DNA of 64,000 nt, from positions 1 to 64,000 of the forward strand of contig NZ_VOUX01000033.1 of NCBI RefSeq assembly GCF_008011855.1, given 5' to 3'. A program made the position numbers and the translations under genes. A model generated the notes under the pieces. It was given only the letters and a program-made list of their open reading frames with translations, did not search any database and was not told where the DNA came from. Positions 63,333 to 64,000 of this stretch are shown one piece after another (position 1 is the first letter of the stretch; every line of letters starts with the position of its first letter). This stretch comes from Serratia bockelmannii. GTDB lineage: Bacteria > Pseudomonadota > Gammaproteobacteria > Enterobacterales > Enterobacteriaceae.

Positions 63333-64000
63333 CAGTGCGCTCCTTCCATGTTGACGTCGATAGTTTTCGCTGTTCGACCGCTTTTATTCGGGCGTTTGCC
63401 GCTGTGGGCGGAAATCAAATTCAGCCAATGCGCTAAGCTACACAACTGCACTCCCGGGTTTCTCCGCTGCGCCATTGTGAAGGCGGCGCGATGGTCGATA
63501 TTCTCGCCATCATCGAAACCGAAGATCCTCAGTACGCAGCCGTTCAATCGCTCATTGGCCGTATCGAACCGAATGTGCGGGAAATAACCCAGCCGCGCAG
63601 AGAGGGCTATCAACTCTGTAACACCGGCGTCGACGGCTTGGCGGCGCGCATCGACTTTATGCAGCAACAGTAGTCGCTCATGCCGGAAATCGCGTAGCAG
63701 GCCTTGCGTGAGTTTGGCTCCGCCGGCCGTATCATGCATAAAGATCATGTGGTTAACTCGGCCGGGCAGGGTGTGCAGCAGGGCCGAAAGTGCATCGAGC
63801 CAACTGGCATATTGAGTGGTTTCGTTCGGTACGTTGAATATGGCCGCGTTCAGCGACCATTCAGCAGGCAACGGCAGCGCCTGCGGTGACAGAATGTCCA
63901 CACCGCGTTTGTCGGCGAGGGCGGCCAATAAAAGCCGTTCATCTGTGCCTTCGGGAGATTGAATAAACAGCCTGCTGCTGGTCGGCGCCTCGGTTGATAG
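63332..64000 (-). CDS. C-terminal part of an unrecognised protein upstream of the NRPS (5' end off the window)
   Basis: 222 residues are visible up to the stop, which shares one base with the NRPS start (TGATG), so translation is coupled. Visible segments include WLDALSALLHTLPGRVNHMI, ERLLLLHKVDARRQAVDAGV and RRNPGVQLCSLAHWLNLISA. The alternation of strands and helices could fit a Rossmann-like or ketoreductase-like domain, but no cofactor motif is present and I do not recognise the family. The NRPS docking domain suggests that an upstream assembly-line protein ends nearby; this may be it. Confidence 0.6.
   Translation of the reverse strand, partial: LSTEAPTSSRLFIQSPEGTDERLLLAALADKRGVDILSPQALPLPAEWSLNAAIFNVPNETTQYASWLDALSALLHTLPGRVNHMIFMHDTAGGAKLTQGLLRDFRHERLLLLHKVDARRQAVDAGVTELIALSARLGYFPHIRFDTANERLNGCVLRIFGFDDGENIDHRAAFTMAQRRNPGVQLCSLAHWLNLISAHSGKRPNKSGRTAKTIDVNMEGAH

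Overview
The window looks like a chromosomal segment of Serratia, very probably S. marcescens. It is GC-rich over most of its length. The AmpC reads as the SST/SRT-type S. marcescens cephalosporinase, and gene order repeatedly matches the replication-terminus region of enterobacteria (ydgK-rsxABC; malI-malXY-add; ydgA-manA-fumC-tus; digH; ynfM/ynfL; mlc-bioD2-clcB-osmU; ynfD-ynfB-ynfA; ydfG). The tus gene with a Ter site in its promoter places the segment in the terminus domain. There are no rRNA or tRNA genes, no insertion sequences and no CRISPR array.

Layout. 1-3.9 kb: Rsx electron-transport operon (rsxC cut by the window edge, with a 114-bp tandem repeat in its 3' part) and ydgK. 4.1-9.9 kb: ydgJ, yfeH, a small P-loop ATPase, add, and a DeoR regulator divergent from a Nudix gene (nudK) that carries a frameshift at an A6 run, followed by a DUF4406 gene. 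9.9-13.9 kb: malY-malX and divergent malI with two palindromic operators. 13.9-18.4 kb: ampR-ampC with a long structured leader, then a LysR regulator divergent from a second serine hydrolase. 18.4-27.5 kb: ydgA, manA, a small secreted protein, fumC, a peroxiredoxin with regulators, a VOC protein, and tus/Ter. 27.8-31.0 kb: two cell-wall glycosidases (GH3 NagZ-like and the DigH lipoprotein). 31-46 kb: ynfM/ynfL, mlc, bioD2, a MerR unit, clcB, the OsmU osmoprotectant ABC transporter, an MFS pump and small ynf/ydf genes. 46-50.3 kb: fecI-fecR-fecA without fecBCDE. 50.7-54.2 kb: guaD, an MFS transporter and a LysR regulator.

54.3-64.0 kb is the accessory part and the most interesting. A Fur box precedes a CvaA-like membrane-fusion protein and a CvaB-like peptidase-ABC transporter (C39 triad C32/H105/D121). 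Convergent to them lies a minus-strand series that ends in two immunity-like/microcin-precursor pairs (61-aa then 86-aa; 55-aa then 95-aa). Both precursors have 15-residue ColV/MccH47-type leaders, mature parts beginning Gly-Asp, a glycine-rich hydrophobic core and a shared C-terminal tail ending Asp-Ser-Asn. Directly upstream, on the same strand and with no visible terminator between, sits a terminal NRPS module (docking-C-A-T-TE) whose adenylation pocket reads like a cysteine-activating domain, plus the 3' end of another gene. I infer an iron-regulated two-peptide class II microcin system, possibly with a nonribosomally made modification or co-produced metabolite. The left edge of this region carries a 27-bp exact copy of an internal guaD segment, which may mark the junction of the inserted DNA.
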